From assembly GCF_034929435.1 (NCBI RefSeq), contig NZ_JAYFUM010000017.1, forward strand, positions 1 through 64,000: a stretch of 64,000 bases of DNA. The letters are read 5' to 3'. The number at the start of each line of letters is the position of its first letter. The stretch's first letter is position 1. The notes under the pieces were generated by a model. The model was not told where the DNA came from, did no database searches, and worked only from the letters and a program-made list of their open reading frames with translations. This DNA is from Arcicella rigui. Lineage in GTDB: Bacteria > Bacteroidota > Bacteroidia > Cytophagales > Spirosomataceae. Positions 58,001 to 64,000 of this stretch are shown here, one piece after another. A program made the position numbers and the translations under genes.

Positions 58001-59255
58001 AATTCCTTGCTCCGCCCGGAATCGCTATCGCCATTTTTGTAGCGTCTTGCGATACTTTTAAATAGCCTTCTGCTTTTTGTGTAGAATCTATTGCTGAACC
58101 AATATCAATCGTCTTTGAAATAGAAATACCGTTTTTGGTTACACGATACATCCGATAAGTATTTGTACCATAGTCGTGCGAAATCACCCAATAGGTAGAG
58201 TCTTTTTGCACAAAAGTTGAAATTAAATTTTCTGTTGAAGACACATCATCTAATGGAAGATTCTTCTGAATCACCTTTCCTTTTCCTTCATTCAAACGAA
58301 TATCAACGACTGAATAAGTAAGCTTTTTTTCGCCATTGATTTCTGTTGTTGTAAAAATATAATAAATAGACTGACAGCCCTGACAGCTTGGCTGTGGGAC
58401 AATTACGGCTGCTTGGGTAGAAAACGAACTACCTTTCAGGGTATCCGTGGGATTGATAGCTCCCATTTCTGTACCATCTTTATAATATACTCTTCGTCCG
58501 TCTGTATAAAACAAAAGGTTTCCGTTGGCATCAGCAATAGACGAAACCCCTTCTACTGTATTTACTTTTCCCTGTGTATCAGCAGAAGCAGAACCGTTTG
58601 AAAATTTAATGCCTGCATTATTCCCAAAGTACCAAAAATCTTCTGGGGGTCTTGGTGGAGGCGGAACGCATAACTGAACATTGATTTTATTTTGTGCCGA
58701 ACAACCTGTAATTGGATCTGTTACTTGTACAGAATAGCAACTGGTAGTGTCTGCAATTAAAGTTTGTTGCGAATCTCCCTTAGGAAACCAACGGTATTCA
58801 TACTGTGGCATCGCTCCGCCATTGGGATAAGGATTCAATACGATTGAGCCTCCATTACAAATGGTGGTATCTTGTTGGGCGGCTGTTTTTCCTAAAAAGA
58901 ATGCTTGTGGAGGAGCGAAAATTTCAAAAGTTTTGGTATAAACCACAGGAACGCCCCCTTCGGTACGAGTAAGCGTAACGGTTTTTGTGCCGGGCGTGCT
59001 GTATAAGTGAGTAGGATTTTTTAGAGTAGAAGTATTGGCTGTTGCACTGATGGGGTCACCAAAATCCCAAAGCCAAGCCGTAGCGGGTGTTGCCACAAGG
59101 TCTTTGAAAACGGTAGCAGCCGTTGTATCTGAACATTCCGACAAGCAAGTTTTTGAAACGCTGAACTGTGCATGAGCGGTATTTGACATTACCCATGTGA
59201 GTAAAACACAAGAGAAAATCAAAAAAAATCGTTGTATGCTACTAATTCTAAACAT
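55062..59255 (-). CDS. Giant secreted protein with T9SS type B sorting domain
   Basis: The 1397-residue protein has a signal peptide (residues 1-30, ending TAHAQ), a PKD-like domain (about 45-115; AWLWDFGDP, HLYSTPGTKTVTLTR), a propeller-like region (about 205-570; VEGVSSIADANGNLLFYTDG) and a second PKD-like stretch (about 655-690). A chain of Ig/MBG-like modules follows, with repeated YTWNTGQTTSSILVT-type motifs (about 690-1300). The last 85 residues (SILVPTIFTPNGDNLNN ... YNRWGELVF ... WDGKYKG) are the gliding-motility-associated type B C-terminal domain, which directs export by the type IX system. It is divergent from a PorP/SprF-like gene, the usual partner for surface retention. Confidence 0.95.
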   Translation of the reverse strand: MFRISSIQRFFLIFSCVLLTWVMSNTAHAQFSVSKTCLSECSDTTAATVFKDLVATPATAWLWDFGDPISATANTSTLKNPTHLYSTPGTKTVTLTRTEGGVPVVYTKTFEIFAPPQAFFLGKTAAQQDTTICNGGSIVLNPYPNGGAMPQYEYRWFPKGDSQQTLIADTTSCYSVQVTDPITGCSAQNKINVQLCVPPPPRPPEDFWYFGNNAGIKFSNGSASADTQGKVNTVEGVSSIADANGNLLFYTDGRRVYYKDGTEMGAINPTDTLKGSSFSTQAAVIVPQPSCQGCQSIYYIFTTTEINGEKKLTYSVVDIRLNEGKGKVIQKNLPLDDVSSTENLISTFVQKDSTYWVISHDYGTNTYRMYRVTKNGISISKTIDIGSAIDSTQKAEGYLKVSQDATKMAIAIPGGARNLVEVYDFVDSTGAILNKRVIDLGPAPPTVYGVEFSPNSQNLFVTMKADTIKKPGSYSSLLRFDLTQGDSVSLAKSKITLDSSKKEYYGAIQLAPDNRIYLAVQGSDTLGVIKMPNDTVSYTTTNKVKIDTAYYDRNAFSLNGKTSQLGLPTTSMIVRTESSGVGVMASDTCFGLPSSFQTNHLCEGVTFKNTRTDWYFYRGTPPQPGEGGKYTLPAGAIYQKSGGAGDAGLQVTHTFDSPGKYYVFVSMGNQCLPDTILPPEEFEIFAYPNPDLGPDVQLCASTTTLNSNNTVDNSRYFWLFNGSFLPNNSLSTLTATRSGKYTVAVESNGCVSQDSIYVSLYQAKPFSIGADTTICQNATFTLSAANAGDATSTYTWNTGQTTSSILVTRPGTYSVTVTTNGCESTDQVIVNALPRRIYSLSTKTPSTCVLKDGQISVQNLSANDTYTFTWFKDGVQLYGQNSSSLNGLDAGSYRVLIQSRLSCDTTINISLLSVNTRPNIVVQPVDTYCDVLTDGAINFTVNANSGIQPNIYDLKLNGTPDLAISNGTLSSIQTTTPRNYSIGGLGAGSYTLELTDASGCKFIENNLTIAVRPRTVTSIITPPSECQGATITLTAQNTNGSIYWSTGATTPSIPVTFNGTYYVTVTDASGRCVSTARSNVTFKPLPAIGLNIPFNICSGTNPIQLVAIPTTGTWQGTNVSSTGLFTPPSTGGQTSTVRYEVTGTNGCVNSASRVIQIIQTPTVNLGPDGNICKNGVDFIGIAPENGVTYRWNTGQTTSTIIPQQSGNFTLTAVNSICTARDDINIILLPSPYIPLKEEFALCVPDNLPIKLEANAGQNVTYRWTPGGQTESSIYVSNIGTYSVAVTNTFGCTSIASTNVVDRCEPSILVPTIFTPNGDNLNNSFQVFTAHITDYELKIYNRWGELVFVSTDKEVFWDGKYKGVLVKPDSFAWEITYKSEYFPERGTLKKQGAVTVAW

Positions 59256-59702
59256 TCGTTCGTTATAAAAATTGAAAATACTCTTTGTTTATTAATATAG
59301 ACAGGTATTCTTTTCAAAAGGTTGGATATGAAAAATACCCAAATTAGCCTTTAGCGTCAAGTTTTTAGTGAGGTTATTATTTGAAATAGATTACCTGATT
59401 TACTCAAAAATGATACAGATAATATTTTAGATAGGTATTATTGATATAAACGTATTTTTATGACAATTAGCCATAAATAAACGTAAATTACGCTTAAAAA
59501 TTTCAGAAGCTGTTCAGAATAGTACTATACAATATGTGCAGGGTACAGTTTTTTGATAAAAATTCAATAAAATTGTATAAAAGTAATGGCATTTTTAGTT
59601 TTAATGCAAAAGCTGGTACGCATGAAAGCAACCCTTTTGACGATAAGCTTGACTAAGGTAAAGAAGATAGATTTAAAACCACTAAATAAGCATTTCTAAA
59701 AT
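59256..59702. other. Divergent intergenic region between the T9SS substrate and PorP/SprF genes
   Basis: 447 AT-rich bases that must hold both divergent promoters. No exact TAnnTTTG at a good position, no small gene with a credible signal and no strong hairpin were found by eye. Confidence 0.4.
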
Positions 59703-60761
59703 ATGTTGAAAAGAATTTTTATATTGATTTTGAGTCTGTTTTCTTGCTTATATGCGGAAGCTCAAGACCCTCAATATTCTCAATTTTATGCTTCTCCTTT
59801 GTTTTTGAATCCTGCTTTTGCGGGGGCAGCTAAAGCTCCGAGAGTAAGCCTAAACCATAGAAATCAATGGCCATCATTGAGTGCAAATTTTGTTACTTCA
59901 TCTTTATCAACAGATTTGTATTTGGATAAATTCAATAGCGGTGTCGGGCTTTTATTGACAACCGACCGCCAGTTTACCAATTTAACCACTACGGATATTG
60001 GAGCGATTTACTCATATCATTTAAAAATTAATGAAGGTTTACGGGCAAATTTGGGTGTGCAAGGCTCGTATGTAACCCGAAGAATCAATTTTGCAGATTA
60101 TACTTTTGGCGACCAAATTAGTAATTACTTACAAACAGGAAATTATCCAACGCTCTCTTCTGACCCGATTTTACAAGGCAATAATAGTAGTCCACAATTG
60201 AAATATGCTGATTTTTCAACAGGAGCTTTGGTGTATTCAGAACAGTTTTGGATTGGTGCATCAGTGCATCACATCAATCGACCAAACCAGTCTTTCAATA
60301 ACAATGATGCTCGTTTGCCAATGAAATTTGGGATTCAAGCAGGTTTTAGAATTGGCTTGGAAGATTATATGATTGGAAATAATTTGGGCGACGCCATCGA
60401 CCGTGAGAAAAGTATTACGCCTGTCATTCACTATAAAAAACAAGGGCAGTCAGACCAATTGGATGTGGGTGCGTACCTAACTTACGCTCCGATGGTACTT
60501 GGGGCTTGGTACAGAGGAATTCCTCTAAAAAGTTATAAAAAAGACAATGTAAGTATCGTCAGTCAAGATGCAGCGGTACTTTTGGTGGGTTATCGACAAG
60601 ATAATTTTTCGATTGGTTATAGTTACGATGTAACGATTTCGAGATTGAGTTCAACAGGTGGAGCACACGAAATTTCTATTTCATATATTTTTAGTGATTT
60701 GATAGAACCCCGCAAAAATGTTCGTTCAAGAAAAGGCGAGTTGAAGTGTCCTAAATTTTAG
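59703..60761 (+). CDS. PorP/SprF family type IX secretion membrane protein
   Basis: The 352-residue outer-membrane barrel has a signal peptide (cleavage after LYAEAQ), the family opening DPQYSQFYASPLFLNPAFAGA, NHRNQWPSLSANFVTSSLS, and a barrel with GVGLLLTTDRQF and FSIGYSYDVTISRL strands. It ends GAHEISISYIF plus a charged tail (RSRKGELKCPKF). PorP/SprF proteins accompany type B substrates and anchor or hold them at the cell surface. Divergent from the giant substrate gene. Confidence 0.94.
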   Translation: MLKRIFILILSLFSCLYAEAQDPQYSQFYASPLFLNPAFAGAAKAPRVSLNHRNQWPSLSANFVTSSLSTDLYLDKFNSGVGLLLTTDRQFTNLTTTDIGAIYSYHLKINEGLRANLGVQGSYVTRRINFADYTFGDQISNYLQTGNYPTLSSDPILQGNNSSPQLKYADFSTGALVYSEQFWIGASVHHINRPNQSFNNNDARLPMKFGIQAGFRIGLEDYMIGNNLGDAIDREKSITPVIHYKKQGQSDQLDVGAYLTYAPMVLGAWYRGIPLKSYKKDNVSIVSQDAAVLLVGYRQDNFSIGYSYDVTISRLSSTGGAHEISISYIFSDLIEPRKNVRSRKGELKCPKF

Positions 60762-60772
60762 TATTTGTTAAT

Positions 60773-60817
60773 AAAAAAAATGGGCTTGTGGATAATCTCC
60801 ACAAGCCCATTTTTTTA
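60773..60817. terminator. Bidirectional terminator
   Basis: AATGGGCTTGTGGA pairs perfectly with TCCACAAGCCCATT, with A and T runs outside. It separates the convergent PorP/SprF and DUF2807 genes and touches the latter's stop codon. Confidence 0.92.
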
Positions 60818-61522
60818 TTGTTTATGAACATCCGAACCACCCGTCGAAGTTGATTTCACTACTCTTGCATTGCCTTTGTAGTAAACATCGCTACCGCCTG
60901 TGGCAGAAATACTGATTTCTTTTTCAGCCCAAACATAAGCGTCTGAACCGCCCGTTGAAGAAACACTGCAATAGTTGGCTTTTAGATTACTTGCTTTCAA
61001 ATCGCTTCCACCTGTTGAACTTGCTTTAAAAACAGATGTTGTTCCTGATAAACTCACGTCCGAACCTCCAGTAGTATGACAAATAATTTCGTCAGCATCT
61101 ACTTCTAATTTAATATCGCTTCCGCCCGTTGCACTTACGTTGAGTTTAATTAAATCTAATTTACCTTCTGAATAAACGTCACTTCCGCCCGTAGCTGAGA
61201 TTCCTGTTAAATCTTTAATCGTAACATATACTTTTACTGGTTTTGTATTCCAATTAAACCAGCCCCATTTTGAGTTTTCAACAGATATACTCAAAGCTCC
61301 GTCTTTTAGTTCTGTAATGATATTGTCCAATTTGTCTTTCTCGGCACTTACCGTAACCGATTCGCTACTGCCTTGTTTGATGTATAAATCTATACCGCTG
61401 GTGACACGAATAGCTTTAAAACCTGTTATCGAACGATTTTCTTTCGTGATTTGCGAAGAAGCATTTACAACACAAGTGATTGTAAATAAGATTGTTAAAA
61501 GAGATTTAGTGATACTTTTCAT
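60815..61522 (-). CDS. DUF2807 (GIN-type auto-adhesin-like) secreted protein
   Basis: From the ATG at 61522 the 235-residue product has a signal peptide (MKSITKSLLTILFTITCVVNA) and the DUF2807 beta-helix-like domain. Its hallmark is TGGSD turns: seven copies of TGGSD at 15-20-residue spacing from about residue 110 to the end, the last as TGGSDVHKQ. The domain is found in envelope proteins and putative adhesins; a ligand is not known. An upstream ATG at 61549 is in frame but would lengthen the signal peptide. Confidence 0.9.
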   Translation of the reverse strand: MKSITKSLLTILFTITCVVNASSQITKENRSITGFKAIRVTSGIDLYIKQGSSESVTVSAEKDKLDNIITELKDGALSISVENSKWGWFNWNTKPVKVYVTIKDLTGISATGGSDVYSEGKLDLIKLNVSATGGSDIKLEVDADEIICHTTGGSDVSLSGTTSVFKASSTGGSDLKASNLKANYCSVSSTGGSDAYVWAEKEISISATGGSDVYYKGNARVVKSTSTGGSDVHKQ

Positions 61523-61554
61523 GTTATTTATTGTTCTAATTGTTTTCAATTGTG

Positions 61555-61690
61555 ATTTAGTGAATGAGTGAGTTGTGAATTGGTGATTTAGTGATTTTTT
61601 AATTTATATAATAAGTCAGAAACCTGAAATCCCAAATCCAAAGTCTGATACCCGAAATCCGATGTCCGAAATCCCAACTCCCAAACCATT
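61555..61690. repeat. Repeat-rich gap before the anmK stop
   Basis: 61556-61597 is made of GTGAATGAGTGAGTTGTGAATTGGTG-like words. 61616-61683 is a tandem of AAATCCxxAATCCG/GTCCGAAATCCC words with a period of 8-10 bases. No gene. Confidence 0.55.
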
Positions 61691-61718
61691 AGATGCACGC
61701 AAAGTATCAAAGGTTGCA

Positions 61719-62921
61719 CTAAGTCGGAAAAGAAATTTTTCCCATCGTTACAGAAGGAATGCCTTTTCTTGTTCCAAAATCTGAATCTCCTCCTGCAACG
61801 GTTTCATTCGCTAAAATAGCAAAAAGTACTGCTTCTTTGGCATCGCCAGAAATGCCCAAATCATCCGTTTTGAAGAAATTAGCAGGAATCAACGCTTTTA
61901 GCCAAGTAACCAACAAAGGATTGTGCATTCCGCCACCAGAAAGGTAAATATTAAAATCCGATAAGGCTTGAGAACCTACCGCCCAATGAATCGCTTCGGA
62001 AATAGTTTCGGCACTAAAACGAGTAAGTGTAGCTAATAAATCGTTGATTGAAATACTTTCTGTATTACTTTTCGCCTGAGCTTTTTTTACATAATCTACA
62101 CTAAATAATTCTGGCCCAGTAGTTTTCGGAAAACTTCCTGTAAAGAAAACGTCATTTTTTAATTCACTCAAAAGCGAAGAATTTACTTGTCCTTGTTGGG
62201 CTATTTGGGCATCTTTATCATAAGCCAAATCAGGAAAATGTAATCTTGTAAAAGCGTCAATCAGAGTATTGCCAGTGCCTGTGTCGGTAACAAATACTTC
62301 TTCGGGGTTCATACTGGCAGGCAAAAAAGTAAAATTAGCAATGCCTCCCATATTGAGTAAAATACGGTTTTCGCCTTTTTTCCCGAAAATAAAATAATCG
62401 CCATAAACGGCTAAAGGAGCTCCCTCACCACCTGCGGCAAGGTGTTTTTGTCTGAAATCCGAAAGCGTAATAATACCCGTTTTTACCGCAATATGGTCGC
62501 CGTCGCCGATTTGTAAAGTAGCATTCGGAAACATAGCTTGTCGATGTAAAATCTTGGGTGCGTGCATTACTGTTTGTCCATGCGAAGCTATCAAATCTAT
62601 CGTTTCGGCAGCAATATTCCATTCTTGCAAACTGCTCAGAATCATCTCAGCGTGTAATTCGCCAATCCATTCATTCAGCAAAGCCAAATGTTGAAAATCA
62701 ATTTGTTGTTTGGCAAATACTTTTCGGATTTCTGTTTTGATATTTTCCGTATAATCTACCGTTGTGAAATGCAATACTTTTACTTGGGTGTTTTCGCCAC
62801 TGCCTGCAATTTCGCAAAGAGCAATATCCAAGCCGTCTAAAGAAGTACCCGACATCAATCCGATGATTTTCCGTGAAGGTTTTTCTGCTAACTGATAGAG
62901 TTTGAGTATATTTTTATTCAT
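61719..62921 (-). CDS. anmK: Anhydro-N-acetylmuramic acid kinase
   Basis: The 400-residue ASKHA-fold kinase phosphorylates and opens 1,6-anhydro-MurNAc during cell-wall recycling. Motifs are IGLMSGTSLDGLDIALCEI (about 20-38), the ATP-contact DLIASHGQTVMHAP, LQIGDGDHIA, NMGGIANFTFLP, DTGTGNTLIDA and the C-terminal NIYLSGGGMHNPLL. Full length. With mpl and nagA in the same window it supports an intact recycling route, though the genes are not contiguous. Confidence 0.95.
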   Translation of the reverse strand: MNKNILKLYQLAEKPSRKIIGLMSGTSLDGLDIALCEIAGSGENTQVKVLHFTTVDYTENIKTEIRKVFAKQQIDFQHLALLNEWIGELHAEMILSSLQEWNIAAETIDLIASHGQTVMHAPKILHRQAMFPNATLQIGDGDHIAVKTGIITLSDFRQKHLAAGGEGAPLAVYGDYFIFGKKGENRILLNMGGIANFTFLPASMNPEEVFVTDTGTGNTLIDAFTRLHFPDLAYDKDAQIAQQGQVNSSLLSELKNDVFFTGSFPKTTGPELFSVDYVKKAQAKSNTESISINDLLATLTRFSAETISEAIHWAVGSQALSDFNIYLSGGGMHNPLLVTWLKALIPANFFKTDDLGISGDAKEAVLFAILANETVAGGDSDFGTRKGIPSVTMGKISFPT

Positions 62922-62945
62922 CGTTTTTGGATTTTCAAAAAAATA

Positions 62946-62965
62946 GGCGGATTGAAAAATCCGCC
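62946..62965. terminator. Short stable hairpin upstream of anmK
   Basis: GGCGGATT (62946-62953) pairs with AATCCGCC (62958-62965) around GAAA. It lies after the minus-strand barrel gene end (62995) with a short T-rich tail toward lower coordinates, so it probably ends that gene. Confidence 0.7.
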
Positions 62966-62994
62966 TCTAAGACAATCGTTTGTTTGAAATATTT

Positions 62995-63609
62995 TTAGAA
63001 GAAAAATCCACCAATACGGATTACCCAAGGGCTTCCATAAGGAGAGTTTCTAAAGCCTGTTATCGGGGAAATAGTATCGTCATAAGTAAGATTATAGAGG
63101 ACAGTAAACTGAAGCCCTCCAAAACCAGCTCCTATACCAGCCAAAGTTTGTAATTTATATTCATTAGAAATACTGGGCTGATTTGCAATCGCTCCTTGAG
63201 TAAAATAATATTTCTGTAGTTCTGCCTGTAAAAACATATTTGAAGCAATCACATCCAAGAAATGTAAACGATATTGCCCGAAAACTCTTGGCCCGTATTG
63301 GTTTTGTGCTGCTGAATTGCGATACTTATAATATTGATAATCAACGGCTAATCCGACTGTTAAGTCGTTTGTGACTTGGTAGCCAGCCATTGGCGATACT
63401 GCAATAACGGTAGGGCTACCAAACTGTAAGCCACCGATACCGCCACCAAAACGAATACGTTCACGGAAAGGCAAATCTCGTACATCTACTTCTTCCTCTT
63501 CGTCTAAATCTTGTACAGTACTGTCTTGCTTAATCACTACGGGAGTTTGTGCAAAAGTACCAGCGTAAGTGGCTATGGATAAAAATAAAATGAATAATAT
63601 TTTTTGCAT
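62995..63609 (-). CDS. Outer-membrane beta-barrel-like protein
   Basis: The 204-residue product has a signal peptide (MQKILFILFLSIATYAGTFAQ), an acidic linker (VQDLDEEEEVDVRD, about 31-44), then barrel strands (IRFGGGIGGLQFGSPTVIAV, YQVTNDLTVGLAVDYQYY) ending in GSPWVIRIGGFFF, a classic barrel C-terminus with terminal Phe. No closer family named. It is followed by a short terminator and the anmK gene on the same strand. Confidence 0.8.
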   Translation of the reverse strand: MQKILFILFLSIATYAGTFAQTPVVIKQDSTVQDLDEEEEVDVRDLPFRERIRFGGGIGGLQFGSPTVIAVSPMAGYQVTNDLTVGLAVDYQYYKYRNSAAQNQYGPRVFGQYRLHFLDVIASNMFLQAELQKYYFTQGAIANQPSISNEYKLQTLAGIGAGFGGLQFTVLYNLTYDDTISPITGFRNSPYGSPWVIRIGGFFF

Positions 63610-63865
63610 GGTTGTAAGTATTAAATTTTTGTGGGAATACTTTTTTGAAAAGAACAGTGGTTAGTCAAAAAGTATTCAAGGTTTTTGAAAGATTTTAGGT
63701 TTTCTTTTCACAGAAAACGCTAATTTAACGCAAAGATTATCCATTTTCTTACAAAGCCCGAAACAATCTTTTCGGAATTGGTGTCTCTAATAAACAAAAC
63801 CATATTTTAAGCTTTACAACGGTGAATAGAATCACTTCACCGAATTTTCGCAGCCCAGAATTTCT

Positions 63866-63873
63866 TATCTTTG
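63866..63873 (+). promoter_or_regulatory. -7 promoter element of uvrA
   Basis: TATCTTTG matches TAnnTTTG, with a TTTTCG -33-like stretch about 16-20 bases upstream. It ends only 4 bases before the uvrA ATG, so the message may be leaderless. Confidence 0.5.
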
Positions 63874-63877
63874 TTTC

Positions 63878-64000
63878 ATGAACAATTCCGAAATCATCAA
63901 CTCGCTTCCTACTGCTTTTGAAGACCTTGACCCTAAACGTTTTATTATTATCAAAGGGGCAAGAGTAAATAACCTAAAAAATATTGACGTTGCCATTCCT
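63878..64000 (+). CDS. uvrA: Excinuclease ABC subunit A, 5' end only
   Basis: The first 41 codons are present; the gene runs off the window. The segment FIIIKGARVNNLKNIDVAIP is the conserved opening of UvrA, the ATPase that recognises bulky DNA damage in nucleotide excision repair. A 20-residue leader (MNNSEIINSLPTAFEDLDPK) precedes it, longer than in many relatives. Start is the ATG at 63878 behind a TATCTTTG element. Confidence 0.92.
   Translation, partial: MNNSEIINSLPTAFEDLDPKRFIIIKGARVNNLKNIDVAIP

Overview
The window reads as the chromosome of an AT-rich member of the Bacteroidota, most likely the order Cytophagales. The evidence is a type IX secretion (gliding-associated) type B substrate next to a PorP/SprF-like protein, recurrent TAnnTTTG promoter elements (the Bacteroidota -7 box), MerC, DUF2807, TlpA/DUF4369 and LVIVD-repeat families, a Bacteroidota-type arginine decarboxylase and Mpl, and the 3' end of a 5S rRNA at the left edge. 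The genus cannot be fixed from this stretch.

Layout. 1-10 kb: end of an rRNA operon, a barrel protein, a SWIM-SNF2 helicase, ComEC and a large secreted zinc metalloprotease. 10-16 kb: a predicted 36-residue protein between two copies of one terminator, a DUF72 protein, then a partial histidine operon (hisH, hisA, hisF, hisIE). That operon carries a readable attenuator: a 14-residue leader peptide with four His codons, followed by mutually exclusive hairpins. It is interrupted by a four-helix-bundle (23S IVS-type) gene flanked by complementary repeats and by a LysE-type exporter. 16-25 kb: mixed housekeeping genes (methionine-type aminotransferase, nagA, RNase R and others). 24.8-36.1 kb: a three-gene minus-strand cluster of circularly permuted ATP-grasp/alpha-E, transglutaminase and DUF2126 proteins. 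This is an amidoligase/peptide-modification cluster, and it is split by a plus-strand three-gene island.

The island (28.6-32.6 kb) is the strongest candidate for an unusual system. It encodes an OLD/AriA-like AAA ATPase with a DUF3696-like tail, a divergent protein with TOPRIM-like landmarks, and a DUF262 (GmrS/ParB-like) protein. The genes are tightly coupled (8-base gap, then a 4-base overlap), have their own TAnnTTTG promoter element and end at a strong terminator. This architecture is typical of anti-phage defence operons such as PARIS and related ATPase-TOPRIM pairs, here with a third DUF262 component.

36-52 kb: proC, a TlpA-like protein, gatB, an ECF sigma-factor operon with secreted or lipid-anchored partners, merC with a possible metal-regulator operator, a TPR protein, GH43 plus a HAD phosphatase, a 42-residue lipoprotein, arginine decarboxylase, mpl and trpA. 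52.4-55.07 kb: a likely inserted accessory segment bounded by near-identical direct repeats of about 58 bases, each containing a terminator. It holds two secreted-protein genes, structured spacers and a 26-unit array with a 21-base period. 55-64 kb: the giant T9SS type B substrate, a PorP/SprF-like gene, a DUF2807 protein, anmK, a barrel protein and the 5' end of uvrA.

Functional links: mpl, anmK and nagA all belong to cell-wall recycling although they are scattered. Intergenic spaces are unusually full of short-period degenerate repeats, with at least five word families, several of them arranged as inverted pairs.
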